Assembly (NCBI RefSeq): GCF_018704065.1
Contig: NZ_JAGUQP010000023.1
Coordinates: 1-45,615 of the forward strand
Direction: 5' to 3'
From: Desulfovulcanus ferrireducens
GTDB taxonomy: Bacteria > Desulfobacterota > Desulfovibrionia > Desulfovibrionales > Desulfonatronovibrionaceae
DNA length: 45,615 bases
The first letter of the stretch is position 1. Each line of letters opens with the position of its first letter. The translations under genes were made by a program, and so were the position numbers. The notes beneath the pieces are model-generated. The model made no database searches. It was given only the letters and a program-made list of their open reading frames with translations, and was not told the origin of the DNA. Of the stretch, positions 33,248 through 41,632 are shown in pieces.

Positions 33248-34024
33248 ATGGCAGAACAGGAATATACCATTGGTGAAAAGACCATTGTTTTAGAGGGCAC
33301 AAAGAGGATACCCATTTATATAATGGGTAAACGCTATGAGGTCCTGGAAGGGCTTACTATTATGAAGGCCCTGGAGTTTGCCGGTTATCAAATCAAAAGG
33401 GGTTGCGGCTGTAGAGCAGGTATTTGTGGCGCTTGTGCCACGGTTTACCGCCTTAAAGATGATTACCGGCTTCGTTTTGGTCTGGCATGTCAGACCACTG
33501 TTGAGCCGGACATGTACCTGACACAGATTCCCTTTGTTCCTGCTAACAAGACTGCTTACAATATGGAGGAAATAACTCCTGATGTAGGTACAATCGAGAA
33601 ACTGTACCCCGAAACATTTCGCTGTTTGGCCTGTAATACCTGTACCAAAGCCTGTCCCATGGAGATTCCGGTAATGGATTATATACAGGCTTTGATGCGT
33701 GGCGATATTGCAAAAGCTGCTGAGTTATCGCACAGTTGTATCATGTGTGGCATGTGTAGCATGCGTTGCCCGGCAGAGATACAGCATTTTCATGTGGCCA
33801 TGCTCGCACGACGATTGTACGGCAAGTATATTCAGCCAAAGGCCAAGCACCTGGCCAAAAGAGTTGAGCAGATTGAGGCAGGTAAATTTGAGTGGATGCT
33901 GGATGAACTAGAAGGCCTCTCTGATGAGGAATTAAAACAGAGGTATAAAGATAGAGAATGGGAGCCGGAACCATACGATCCGGCCTGGAAGCCTCAAGAT
34001 ACTAAATATTTGATTCTGGAATAA
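33248..34024 (+). CDS. frdB: Soluble fumarate reductase/succinate dehydrogenase iron-sulfur subunit
   Basis: Passes electrons to the flavoprotein encoded next. The 258-residue protein has an N-terminal [2Fe-2S] domain (CGCRAGICGACATVYRL...C) and a C-terminal dicluster domain with CLACNTCTKACP and CIMCGMCSMRCP. Both motifs keep all four cysteines, so two [4Fe-4S] clusters are expected; membrane SdhB/FrdB proteins normally carry a [3Fe-4S] centre near the quinone. No membrane anchor gene is present, which fits a soluble enzyme as in thiol:fumarate reductases. There is no fused HdrB-like domain, unlike methanogen TfrB; hdrB lies 5 kb upstream instead. RBS AGGAGG precedes ATG. Confidence 0.87.
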   Translation: MAEQEYTIGEKTIVLEGTKRIPIYIMGKRYEVLEGLTIMKALEFAGYQIKRGCGCRAGICGACATVYRLKDDYRLRFGLACQTTVEPDMYLTQIPFVPANKTAYNMEEITPDVGTIEKLYPETFRCLACNTCTKACPMEIPVMDYIQALMRGDIAKAAELSHSCIMCGMCSMRCPAEIQHFHVAMLARRLYGKYIQPKAKHLAKRVEQIEAGKFEWMLDELEGLSDEELKQRYKDREWEPEPYDPAWKPQDTKYLILE

Positions 34025-34085
34025 TTGAATTTAGAGAGAAGAAGGCTACCTGCTACGAACTACGAGCTATTAAAAGGGGAAAGAG

Positions 34086-35738
34086 ATGAAAAAATCTGGA
34101 TATCCGGAAAGTTTGCAGGAGACGTTGGCCAAGGTAGAAGAAACCAGGTCAGAGCGTCTGAAGGAAGCAAAAAAACAAAAATATTTTCCAAAATTATCGC
34201 CGGATGAATACAGGGGTGTATTGGAGAAATATCACCCTGATTATAAGCCAGAAGGTCGAAAGCCATTGCAAGTAGGGCCGAATAAGGGAGATTTGTTGCA
34301 ACCCGAACTGATTGAAGTCTTACAGGGACGGCCTTGGATTGAACCGGCTACCTTTGCCTCAAGGCTTAAATCTCCTGATTTTAGCACTGATGTATTGATC
34401 ATTGGTGGAGGCGGTGCAGGCAGCGCTGCTGCTATTTTGGCCACAGAGCAAGGTGCTGACGTTATCATGGCTACCAAATTACGTCATGGTGATGCCAATA
34501 CTGTGATGGCTGAAGGCGGGATACAGGCTGCTGATTTGCCTTATGATTCACCATATTTTCATTTTTTGGATACCATTGGTGGCGGCCATTTTACCAACGA
34601 TAAAAAGTTGGTTCGTGCCCTGGTAACAGACGGTCCTCTGGTCATGAAGTGGCTGGAAGATCTCGGGGCAATGTTTGACAAGGAACCAGACGGGACCATG
34701 AAGGAACTCAAAGGTGGCGGGCTCTGCCGGCGTAGGATGCACTCCTCAGCAGATATGACCGGCTCAGAAATTATGCGTGTCTTGCGAGATGAAGTCCGCA
34801 ACCGCGAAGACAAGATCAGAATTTTGGAATTTTGTGCTGCTGTTGAATTGCTGCTCGATGAAAGTGGGGCTATCGGCGGAGCAGTACTCTATAATTTGGA
34901 TACTGAAGAATTTATCGTGGTTCAGGCCAAGGCCGTGATTTTGGCCACAGGTGGTTCAGGCCGCTTACATTTGCATGGTTATGCCACCACCAATCATTAC
35001 GGAGCTACGGGAGATGGTCTTGCCCTGGCTTATCGTTTGGGCGTGCCTCTGCGTAATTTGAAATACGCCCAGTTTCATCCCACTGGAGCTGTATATCCCG
35101 AGCAGTGCGTGGGTATGCTTATCACAGAAAAGGTAAGAACATTAGGCGGTGAGCCTGTAAATTATAACGGTGAGAGGTTTTGCTATCCACTGGAACCAAG
35201 GGATGTCGAGGCCGCTCTGTTTATCCGTGAATGTTTGGAGCGTGGCAACGGTATTGTAACCCCCACCGGCAGAGTTGGTATCTGGCTTGATTCACCAATG
35301 ATCGATATGTTGCATGGTGAAGGCACAGTAGCCAAAGCCCTGGCCGGTAAATATTTGCAATTTAAACGCTATGGTATTGATATAGCTAAAGAGCCCATGC
35401 TTATTTTTCCCACTTTGCATTACCAGAATGGTGGACTGGAGATTAATGAATACGGAGAAACCAGGATTCCAGGGTTGTTTGCAGCGGGAGAAGTATCTGG
35501 CGGAGTGCACGGCGATAACCGATTGATGGGCAACTCTTTACTCGATACCAATGTATTTGGCCGTCGTGCAGGAGCAAAAGCCGCCCAGTTTGCCACCCAG
35601 AGAAAGGAAGTCAAGTCTCTAACCCTTAAGCATATAGAAAATTACTTAAAAGAGCTGAAGCAGGCCGGTGTTGAACCTGAGATGAAATCTCCTGTGGTAT
35701 TACCAGATTATAGAAACCCCAAGATAGTTCAGAATTAG
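34086..35738 (+). CDS. frdA: Fumarate reductase/succinate dehydrogenase flavoprotein subunit
   Basis: FAD protein reducing fumarate to succinate. It is 550 residues, with an unusual N-terminal extension of about 100 residues (charged, ETRSERLKEAKKQKYFPKL) before the FAD motif DVLIIGGGGAGSAAAILA. Catalytic-domain landmarks are HGDANTVMAEGGIQAA, QFHPTGAV, the active-site Arg region LEPRDVEAA, and HGDNRLMGNSLLDTNVFGRRAG. The C-terminal helical domain is short compared with SdhA. ATG is preceded by AAAAGGGGAAAG. FrdBA with no anchor subunit indicates a cytoplasmic enzyme whose donor could be Hdr-type proteins. Confidence 0.9.
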   Translation: MKKSGYPESLQETLAKVEETRSERLKEAKKQKYFPKLSPDEYRGVLEKYHPDYKPEGRKPLQVGPNKGDLLQPELIEVLQGRPWIEPATFASRLKSPDFSTDVLIIGGGGAGSAAAILATEQGADVIMATKLRHGDANTVMAEGGIQAADLPYDSPYFHFLDTIGGGHFTNDKKLVRALVTDGPLVMKWLEDLGAMFDKEPDGTMKELKGGGLCRRRMHSSADMTGSEIMRVLRDEVRNREDKIRILEFCAAVELLLDESGAIGGAVLYNLDTEEFIVVQAKAVILATGGSGRLHLHGYATTNHYGATGDGLALAYRLGVPLRNLKYAQFHPTGAVYPEQCVGMLITEKVRTLGGEPVNYNGERFCYPLEPRDVEAALFIRECLERGNGIVTPTGRVGIWLDSPMIDMLHGEGTVAKALAGKYLQFKRYGIDIAKEPMLIFPTLHYQNGGLEINEYGETRIPGLFAAGEVSGGVHGDNRLMGNSLLDTNVFGRRAGAKAAQFATQRKEVKSLTLKHIENYLKELKQAGVEPEMKSPVVLPDYRNPKIVQN

Positions 35739-35753
35739 TTGAATAGTCAAACG

Positions 35754-35791
35754 GTTAAATGGTTGAGTAGGTTGATACATAACTATTTAAC
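35754..35791. repeat. Intergenic hairpin between frdA and sucC
   Basis: GTTAAATGGTT (35754-35764) pairs with AACTATTTAAC (35781-35791), 10 of 11 positions, in the 95-base frdA-sucC gap. No T-run follows. It resembles the other low-complexity hairpins between transcription units here. Confidence 0.5.
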
Positions 35792-35833
35792 TAGTACACC
35801 GACAAACCAATAAATTAAAAAAGGTGTTGGCTG

Positions 35834-36982
35834 ATGAAAGTCCATGAGTATCAAGCAAAGGAATTATTTGCCCGGTATGGTATCCCAGTGCCAAAGGGCA
35901 AATTAGTAACTCAGGTGCAAGAGGTTGAGGATGCAGTTAACGAGCTGGGGTTGCCAGTGGTTATCAAGGCTCAGATCCATGCCGGGGGACGTGGTAAGGC
36001 CGGAGGTGTTAAACTAGCCAAGACCCTGGATGAAGCACGCGAAATCACCCGGAAAATGTTGGGCAAGCCCCTGGTTACTCACCAGACCGGAGGTCAGGGA
36101 ACAATAGTGCGCAAAGTCCTGGTGGAAGAGGCCGCGGCCATTAAAAAAGAATTTTACGTAGGCATGGTCATTGACAGGGCTAAACGCTGTCCGGTTATGA
36201 TGGTCAGCCCGGCTGGTGGAATGGAGATCGAAGAACTGGCAAAAGAAAAACCGGAGTTGATTTTTAAAGAGCCGATAGATCCGTTTTTAGGGCTACTTCC
36301 TTTCCAGTGTCGTTCCTTGGCATTTAAGCTTGGCGTGGATATTAAGACTGGAGGTAAACTCCTTGCTGCCTTGTATAAGCTTTTCATCAGCCTGGATTGC
36401 TCTCTGGCAGAGATCAATCCCCTTATTTTGACCGAAGATGGACGGCTTTTGGCCATTGATGCAAAATTGAACTTTGATGACTCAGCTCTGTTCAGACACC
36501 CTGATGTAAAGGAAATGCTTGATCCTGATGAATTGGATCCGCTGGAATATGAGGCTTCAAAATACAATCTTAACTATGTTAGACTGGATGGAAACGTAGG
36601 TATTATGGTCAATGGAGCCGGCCTGGCCATGGCAACCATGGATGTTATTAAATTGGCAGGCGCTGATCCGGCAAATTTTCTTGATGTGGGCGGAAGTGCC
36701 AATGCAGAAATGATTGCGCAAGGGTTTAAGATTATTCTTTCCGATCCGAACGTAAAACTCATTTTTATTAATATTTTCGGAGGAATTTTACGCTGTGACG
36801 TTCTAGCCCAGGGTGTAATCGAGGCCGCCAAGCAGGTGGATATTCCTGTGCCCATTTTGGTCAGGCTTGAAGGGACCAACGTGGAGCAAGGACGTGAAAT
36901 GCTGGCGAAGTCAGGCTTGAATTTTGTTGTTGGTAAAGATCTTAGTGATGCAGCCAGGAAAATTGTAGATATTTTGGGTTAA
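35834..36982 (+). CDS. sucC: Succinate--CoA ligase, beta subunit
   Basis: ATP-grasp subunit of succinyl-CoA synthetase, converting succinate, CoA and ATP to succinyl-CoA in the reductive cycle. The 382-residue protein starts MKVHEYQAKELFARYGIPVP and shows AQIHAGGRGKAGGVKLA, SLAEINPLILTEDG, LNFDDSALFRHPD and the CoA-ligase part GLAMATMDVIKLAGADPANFLDVGG. Length is normal. It is separate from the ACL subunits, so both reactions are covered by dedicated enzymes. sucD follows after 12 bases. Confidence 0.95.
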   Translation: MKVHEYQAKELFARYGIPVPKGKLVTQVQEVEDAVNELGLPVVIKAQIHAGGRGKAGGVKLAKTLDEAREITRKMLGKPLVTHQTGGQGTIVRKVLVEEAAAIKKEFYVGMVIDRAKRCPVMMVSPAGGMEIEELAKEKPELIFKEPIDPFLGLLPFQCRSLAFKLGVDIKTGGKLLAALYKLFISLDCSLAEINPLILTEDGRLLAIDAKLNFDDSALFRHPDVKEMLDPDELDPLEYEASKYNLNYVRLDGNVGIMVNGAGLAMATMDVIKLAGADPANFLDVGGSANAEMIAQGFKIILSDPNVKLIFINIFGGILRCDVLAQGVIEAAKQVDIPVPILVRLEGTNVEQGREMLAKSGLNFVVGKDLSDAARKIVDILG

Positions 36983-36994
36983 AGGAGTGTGGAA

Positions 36995-37873
36995 ATGGGT
37001 ATCTTGGTCAATAAAGAGACGCGTGTCCTGGTTCAGGGAATAACAGGTAGAGAAGGTGTTTTTCATACAACACAGATGCTGGCCTATGGGACTAAAGTAG
37101 TCGCAGGCGTAACACCAGGCAAGGCTGGTCAGCAAGTAGAAGGCGTGCCGGTATTTAATACGGTTGAAGATGCCGTGCAGGAAACCGGGGCCAATGCATC
37201 GGTAATTTTTGTTCCCGCGGCCTTTGCCTGTGATGCTATTTTTGAAGCTGTTTCTGCAGGAATCAAGTTGGTAGTTTGTATTACCGAGGGCATTCCAACT
37301 CTGGACATGATGAAGGTTAAACGCTACTTAGCCGGCCACCCGGACGTCGTTGTGATCGGACCGAACTGTCCAGGGCTTATTGCGCCACCAGTACAGTGCA
37401 AAATGGGCATTATGCCGGGCCATATTCACACACCCGGACCTATTGGCGTGATTTCGCGCAGTGGAACCCTGACCTACGAAATTGATTATCAATTGACTCA
37501 GGCAGGATTAGGTCAGAGCACTTGTATAGGAATTGGCGGAGATCAGATTCCAGGGACCAATTTTATAGATTTACTTAAGCGTTTTAAAGATGATGATGAA
37601 ACCCAAGGTGTGGTCATGGTTGGCGAGATTGGAGGGACTGCTGAGGAAGAAGCAGCCGAGTGGATAAAACAAAATTTTAATAAACCAGTTGTCGCCTTTA
37701 TTGCTGGAAGAACCGCTCCTCCTGGTAAGCGTATGGGCCATGCCGGAGCAATTATTTCTGGAGGCCAGGGTACTGCCGAAAGTAAAATGGAAGCTTTAAG
37801 AGCCGCGGGAATTTATGTGGCAGAGGATTTAGGCACTTTGGGCCGGACAGTGAAGGAAGTAATGGGCTTGTAG
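36995..37873 (+). CDS. sucD: Succinate--CoA ligase, alpha subunit
   Basis: Phosphohistidine-bearing subunit of succinyl-CoA synthetase. I chose ATG at 36995, 7 bases after GGAG, giving 292 residues; a GTG two codons earlier overlaps that RBS. Landmarks are [48 protein letters not shown] and the active-site His in [12 protein letters not shown] (H249). Together with SucC it supplies succinyl-CoA for the Kor carboxylation. Confidence 0.95.
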   Translation: MGILVNKETRVLVQGITGREGVFHTTQMLAYGTKVVAGVTPGKAGQQVEGVPVFNTVEDAVQETGANASVIFVPAAFACDAIFEAVSAGIKLVVCITEGIPTLDMMKVKRYLAGHPDVVVIGPNCPGLIAPPVQCKMGIMPGHIHTPGPIGVISRSGTLTYEIDYQLTQAGLGQSTCIGIGGDQIPGTNFIDLLKRFKDDDETQGVVMVGEIGGTAEEEAAEWIKQNFNKPVVAFIAGRTAPPGKRMGHAGAIISGGQGTAESKMEALRAAGIYVAEDLGTLGRTVKEVMGL

Positions 37874-37904
37874 TTGTTTAATGACAACGAACATCGATAT
37901 TTAG

Positions 37905-37979
37905 AAGGCATAAGGCATAAGGAGAGAGTCAAATTAATCTGGACACTTGAACCTTAGCCTTACGCCTTTAGTTTTTTTA
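37905..37979 (+). terminator. Hairpin with T-run after sucD
   Basis: AAGGCATAAGGCATAAGG (37905-37922) pairs imperfectly with CCTTAGCCTTACGCCTT (37952-37968) and is followed by TAGTTTTTTT. It has the same low-complexity character as the hairpin at 25913-25995 but a proper T-run. It probably ends the sucCD transcript and lies just before the carbonic anhydrase start. Confidence 0.65.
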
Positions 37980-37991
37980 ACAGTAAAACAT

Positions 37992-38534
37992 ATGATCCTA
38001 CCATTTTTAGATAAGTCCCCTCAGATTCATCCCAGCGCATATATTTTTGAGAGTGCAGATATTATTGGTGACGTTACCATTGGGGCGCAATCCAGTATTT
38101 GGTTTAAGGCCGTTGTTCGAGGTGATGTTCACTATATCAGAATAGGGGATAGGACGAATGTTCAGGATGGGGCTCTCTTGCATGTGACACGTGACACACA
38201 TCCTTTGGTTATTGGAAACGATGTAACTATTGCTCATGGTGTTGTCCTCCATGGATGTACTGTAAAAGACAGGGTACTGATTGGGATGGGGGCTATTGTT
38301 CTGGATGGGGCGGTAATAAATGAAGACAGCATTGTTGGGGCTGGAGCTTTGGTGCCACCGAATATGGAAGTGCCATCACGTACTTTGGTTGTTGGAGTTC
38401 CAGCTAAGATAGTAAGGGAATTGAAGGAGTCAGAAGTTAAGCATATCCAGCAATCTGCAAAAAATTATATACGATATGTAGAAAACTACAGGAAGTCAGG
38501 GGTGAAAAATGTCAACACAAGCAAAAAAGAATAA
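37992..38534 (+). CDS. Gamma-class carbonic anhydrase-like left-handed beta-helix protein
   Basis: Predicted 180-residue trimeric hexapeptide-repeat protein. Zinc-ligand histidines of gamma carbonic anhydrases are recognisable in LLHVTRDTH and AHGVVLHGC, along with VRGDVHYIRIGDRTNVQDG. The ATG at 37992 gives MILPFLDKSPQIHPSAYIF, the usual family start; further upstream the frame runs into the terminator hairpin. The RBS is poor. It overlaps the next gene by 26 bases, so the two are coupled. Beside CO2-fixing enzymes it could balance CO2 and bicarbonate, but many YrdA-type relatives have no proven activity. Confidence 0.85.
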   Translation: MILPFLDKSPQIHPSAYIFESADIIGDVTIGAQSSIWFKAVVRGDVHYIRIGDRTNVQDGALLHVTRDTHPLVIGNDVTIAHGVVLHGCTVKDRVLIGMGAIVLDGAVINEDSIVGAGALVPPNMEVPSRTLVVGVPAKIVRELKESEVKHIQQSAKNYIRYVENYRKSGVKNVNTSKKE

Positions 38535-40314
38535 AAAGAAGAAAAAAATTCCCAGATGGGCATTTGTGAAGTGTCGTGGTGGTGAGCGGGCTCCCCGCTC
38601 TTTTTTTTACCCTGATGATATAAAAGATTGTACTCAAGCGGTCGAGAAACTTGGCTCAAACTTGGTGTGTAAGATCGGTTGCCTGGGTATGGGGACTTGT
38701 ACTCGCGTTTGCCGTTTTGAAGCCATATCCATGGGCGAAAATGGTGTGCCAGTAATTGACCAGGAAAAATGCACTGGTTGCGGCAAATGTGTTAGAACCT
38801 GTCCGCAAAATGTATTGGAGCTTACATCAGCCTTATCTATGCTTTTTAGATTTAATCGCGGAGATGACTGTCTTGCTCCTTGCCAGCAAGCCTGTCCTGC
38901 TCAGATTGATATTCCTCGTTTTATCAAGGCAATAGAGGTTGGGGATTTTACTCGTGCTCTTATGATTATCAAGGAGCATATGCCCATGCCCCTTACCCTG
39001 GGACGCGTATGTCCGAGGCCTTGTGAAGACAGCTGTCGTCGTCAGCAAGTGGATGAGGCTGTGGCTATAAATTATTTAAAACGTTTTGTTGCAGACCTGG
39101 AGTGGAAGAGTAAAAAGCGCGTTCCTCTTTATGTAGCGCCTGATACCGGTCATAAGGTCGCAATAATAGGGGGCGGTCCTGGAGGACTGTCTTGTGCGTA
39201 TTTTTTACGCAGGTTTGGACATTCGGTAAAGATTTTTGAATCCATGCCCAGGCTTGGAGGCATGTTGCGGTACGGCATTCCTGACTATCGTTTGCCGCCC
39301 GAAATTTTGGACTGGGAGATAGAAGGAATACTTGACTTGGGGATAGAAGTCGAAACCGAAGTGGCTTTAGGCCGTGATTTTACCTTACAGGATCTGAAGG
39401 ATAGAGGCTATGAAGCTATCTTTCTGGCTACAGGAGCATGGAAAACCTGGGCCCCTCGTATGGAAGGAAATGATGCTAGGGGTGTGATGTCTGGGGTAGA
39501 GTTTTTGCGTAAAGTGGCCGAGGGGAATCCGCCTAGCTTGGGCAAAAGAGTAATGATAGTTGGTGGTGGCAACGTGGCCATGGATGCTGCCCGGACAGCC
39601 CTGCGTCTGGGAGCAGAAGATGTCTGCGTTATCTACAGGCGTAGCAGACAGGAGATGCCCGCCCTGGAAGAAGAGATAGAAGCTGCCGAGGCAGAAGGCA
39701 TAAAATTTTTGTTTCTGACCAATCCTGTAAGATGCGTGAAATGCGAGAGAGGGTCATTACGTGAGGTTGAGTGCATCCATATGGAATTGGGAGAACCTGA
39801 TGCAAGCGGCCGCAGAAGACCTCAGCCCAAGGAAGGGTCTGAATTTTGTTTACAGGCTGACAATTTGATTTTGGCCATTGGGCAGTATCCTGATACGGAA
39901 ATTTTTAAGGAAGATCCTTTAGGAAAGGGACTGGAAATTACTAAGTGGGATACTATTACTGTTGATCCTGCCACTTGTCAGACTATTATTCCAGGAGTCT
40001 TTGCCGGAGGAGATCTGGTCATTGGCCCCATGCGCGTGGTGGATGCTATTGGCATGGGCAGGCTGGCGGCTAGAAGTATTGACATGTATCTGCGAGAGGG
40101 CATTGTCAAGCCAGTGGAAAAGATGTTACACAATCCTTTTCCGGAGATTAAGGTGGAAAAAAATATTGAGAAGGCAAAGCGCCAGTCCATGCCTCATCTT
40201 GAGGTAAAAGAGAGAGTAACTAATTTTGCCGAAGTTGAACTTGGCTATGATGAAGATGCCGCCCTTGCCGAAGCCAAAAGATGTCTTGATTGCGGTCTGC
40301 AATGCTACGGATGA
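38509..40314 (+). CDS. NAD(P)H-dependent iron-sulfur flavoprotein, NfnB/GltD-like with ferredoxin domain
   Basis: A 601-residue pyridine nucleotide-linked electron-transfer protein. After a Lys-rich start there is a ferredoxin-like domain (CKIGCLGMGTCTRVC and CTGCGKCVRTCP, about 50-100). Next comes a GltD-type cluster domain (CLAPCQQACPAQIDIPRFI, CPRPCEDSCRR), an FAD site IIGGGPGGLSCAYFLRR near 220, an NAD(P)H site VGGGNVAMDAARTALRLG near 352, and a C-terminal CLDCGLQC. RnfB-like and NfnB-like parts are combined in one chain, as if to pass electrons between NAD(P)H and ferredoxin-type partners. It has no GltB or NfnA partner here. Linkage to Hdr, Frd or Kor is inferred from location. Confidence 0.85.
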   Translation: MSTQAKKNKKKKKIPRWAFVKCRGGERAPRSFFYPDDIKDCTQAVEKLGSNLVCKIGCLGMGTCTRVCRFEAISMGENGVPVIDQEKCTGCGKCVRTCPQNVLELTSALSMLFRFNRGDDCLAPCQQACPAQIDIPRFIKAIEVGDFTRALMIIKEHMPMPLTLGRVCPRPCEDSCRRQQVDEAVAINYLKRFVADLEWKSKKRVPLYVAPDTGHKVAIIGGGPGGLSCAYFLRRFGHSVKIFESMPRLGGMLRYGIPDYRLPPEILDWEIEGILDLGIEVETEVALGRDFTLQDLKDRGYEAIFLATGAWKTWAPRMEGNDARGVMSGVEFLRKVAEGNPPSLGKRVMIVGGGNVAMDAARTALRLGAEDVCVIYRRSRQEMPALEEEIEAAEAEGIKFLFLTNPVRCVKCERGSLREVECIHMELGEPDASGRRRPQPKEGSEFCLQADNLILAIGQYPDTEIFKEDPLGKGLEITKWDTITVDPATCQTIIPGVFAGGDLVIGPMRVVDAIGMGRLAARSIDMYLREGIVKPVEKMLHNPFPEIKVEKNIEKAKRQSMPHLEVKERVTNFAEVELGYDEDAALAEAKRCLDCGLQCYG

Positions 40315-40319
40315 GAAGC

Positions 40320-40348
40320 TTGACAGGGATAAGTCAGGGCACTATTTA
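40320..40348 (+). promoter_or_regulatory. Sigma-70-type promoter upstream of trxA
   Basis: TTGACA (40320-40325) and TATTTA (40343-40348) are separated by exactly 17 bases, lying 36-64 bases before the trxA start. It is the best sigma-70 match I see in the window and suggests trxA-trxB can be transcribed independently of the upstream flavoprotein gene. Confidence 0.6.
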
Positions 40349-40383
40349 TGAATCTTATAATAAAAATTGAGGAGGAGAATTAA

Positions 40384-40704
40384 ATGGCTACGCAATTAAC
40401 AGACAGTAACTTTGAGGCCGAAGTTTTGAGAAGTGATATTCCGGTATTGGTTGATTTCTGGGCTCCGTGGTGTGGACCGTGCCGGGCTATTGCCCCTGTG
40501 ATTGATGAGTTGGCTCAGGAATATGCCGGACAGGTAAAAATAGTTAAAATGAACGTGGATGAGAATCCGTCAACCCCGGGTAAATATGGCATCCGGGCTA
40601 TCCCAACGCTGATTCTTTTTAAGGGCGGTGAAGTTGTCGAACAGATAACCGGAGCTGTTTCCAAGGCCAGTCTCAAGCAGATGATAAATGACAAAGCACT
40701 ATAA
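40384..40704 (+). CDS. trxA: Thioredoxin
   Basis: 106-residue cytoplasmic dithiol protein with the canonical active site WCGPC (C30, C33), [11 protein letters not shown], the cis-proline segment RAIPTLILF and [22 protein letters not shown]. It forms a pair with trxB, whose start is 4 bases downstream. Confidence 0.97.
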   Translation: MATQLTDSNFEAEVLRSDIPVLVDFWAPWCGPCRAIAPVIDELAQEYAGQVKIVKMNVDENPSTPGKYGIRAIPTLILFKGGEVVEQITGAVSKASLKQMINDKAL

Positions 40705-40708
40705 GTAG

Positions 40709-41632
40709 ATGAAAATATACGACGCCCTGGTCATTGGCGCAGGACCAGCGGGGACCACTGCTGCCTTATATCTCTTGCGTTCAGGTGTATCTTTGGCCTG
40801 GGCCGAAAAGTTGTCACCTGGCGGCCAGATGCTTTTGACCGAGCGGGTTGATAACTATCCAGGCTTCCCCAGAGGAGTGACAGGCTACGAACTCGCGGAG
40901 ACATTTGCCCAGCACCTCCAGGGCTTTTCCTATGATCGTTTTCAAGACGAAGTCCTGGAAATGAAATTAAAACCAGGGGCCAGTCAGATAAAAATAGGAG
41001 ACCAATGGATTGAGGCCAAGACTGTTATTATCTGTTCTGGCGTTAAGTGGAAGAAGCTGGGTGTTAAAGGTGAAGACAGGTTTGTTGGCCGAGGCCTGTC
41101 TTATTGTGCCCTTTGCGATGGTAATTTTTTTAAAGACCAGGTCGTGGCTTGTATTGGAGGAGGGAACACTGCTCTTGAGGAATCTTTGTATTTATCCAAG
41201 ATCGTTAAAAAAGTATATTTGATTCATCGCCGGGATAAGTTTAGAGGGGCTAAGATTTATCAGGAAAAAGTTTTTCAAAATCCCAAGATTGAGATTATCT
41301 GGAATACCGTAGTCCAGGAATTTGTAGGTGAGAATGAATTGCAGGCCTTGCGACTAAAAAATGTAAAAACAAGCAAAGAATCAATGTTGCCAGTAAGTGG
41401 GGCTTTTATTTTTATAGGTGTTGCACCACAGGCTGATTTTGTGACGGAAGAAATTAAAAGAGATGCAGACGGCTTTATTATAACAGATGCAGAAATGAGG
41501 ACCAATATACCTGGGATTTTTGCAGCAGGTGATATACGTTCTAAATTATGTCGTCAGATATCTACAGCTGTCGGTGATGGGACCACGGCCGCGAATAGTG
41601 CAAATTTATATCTGGAAGGGTTTGATGGATAA
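40709..41632 (+). CDS. trxB: Thioredoxin reductase
   Basis: FAD-containing reductase of thioredoxin, 307 residues. It has the FAD motif VIGAGPAGTTAALYLLRSG, the redox pair CALC (C133, C136, followed by DG) and the nucleotide site CIGGGNTALEESLYL. HRRDKFRGA after it favours NADPH. The C-terminal FAD block is PGIFAAGDIRSK. The end overlaps the start of the BamD-like gene by 8 bases, so trxA-trxB-bamD probably form one transcript. Confidence 0.95.
   Translation: MKIYDALVIGAGPAGTTAALYLLRSGVSLAWAEKLSPGGQMLLTERVDNYPGFPRGVTGYELAETFAQHLQGFSYDRFQDEVLEMKLKPGASQIKIGDQWIEAKTVIICSGVKWKKLGVKGEDRFVGRGLSYCALCDGNFFKDQVVACIGGGNTALEESLYLSKIVKKVYLIHRRDKFRGAKIYQEKVFQNPKIEIIWNTVVQEFVGENELQALRLKNVKTSKESMLPVSGAFIFIGVAPQADFVTEEIKRDADGFIITDAEMRTNIPGIFAAGDIRSKLCRQISTAVGDGTTAANSANLYLEGFDG

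Noticed and set aside
34025-34207. Short plus-strand frame just before frdA
   Set aside because: It overlaps the frdA start out of frame and has no RBS; frdA itself is well supported.
36989-36994. GTG as the sucD start
   Set aside because: It falls next to the GGAG ribosome-binding site; ATG at 36995 has proper spacing.
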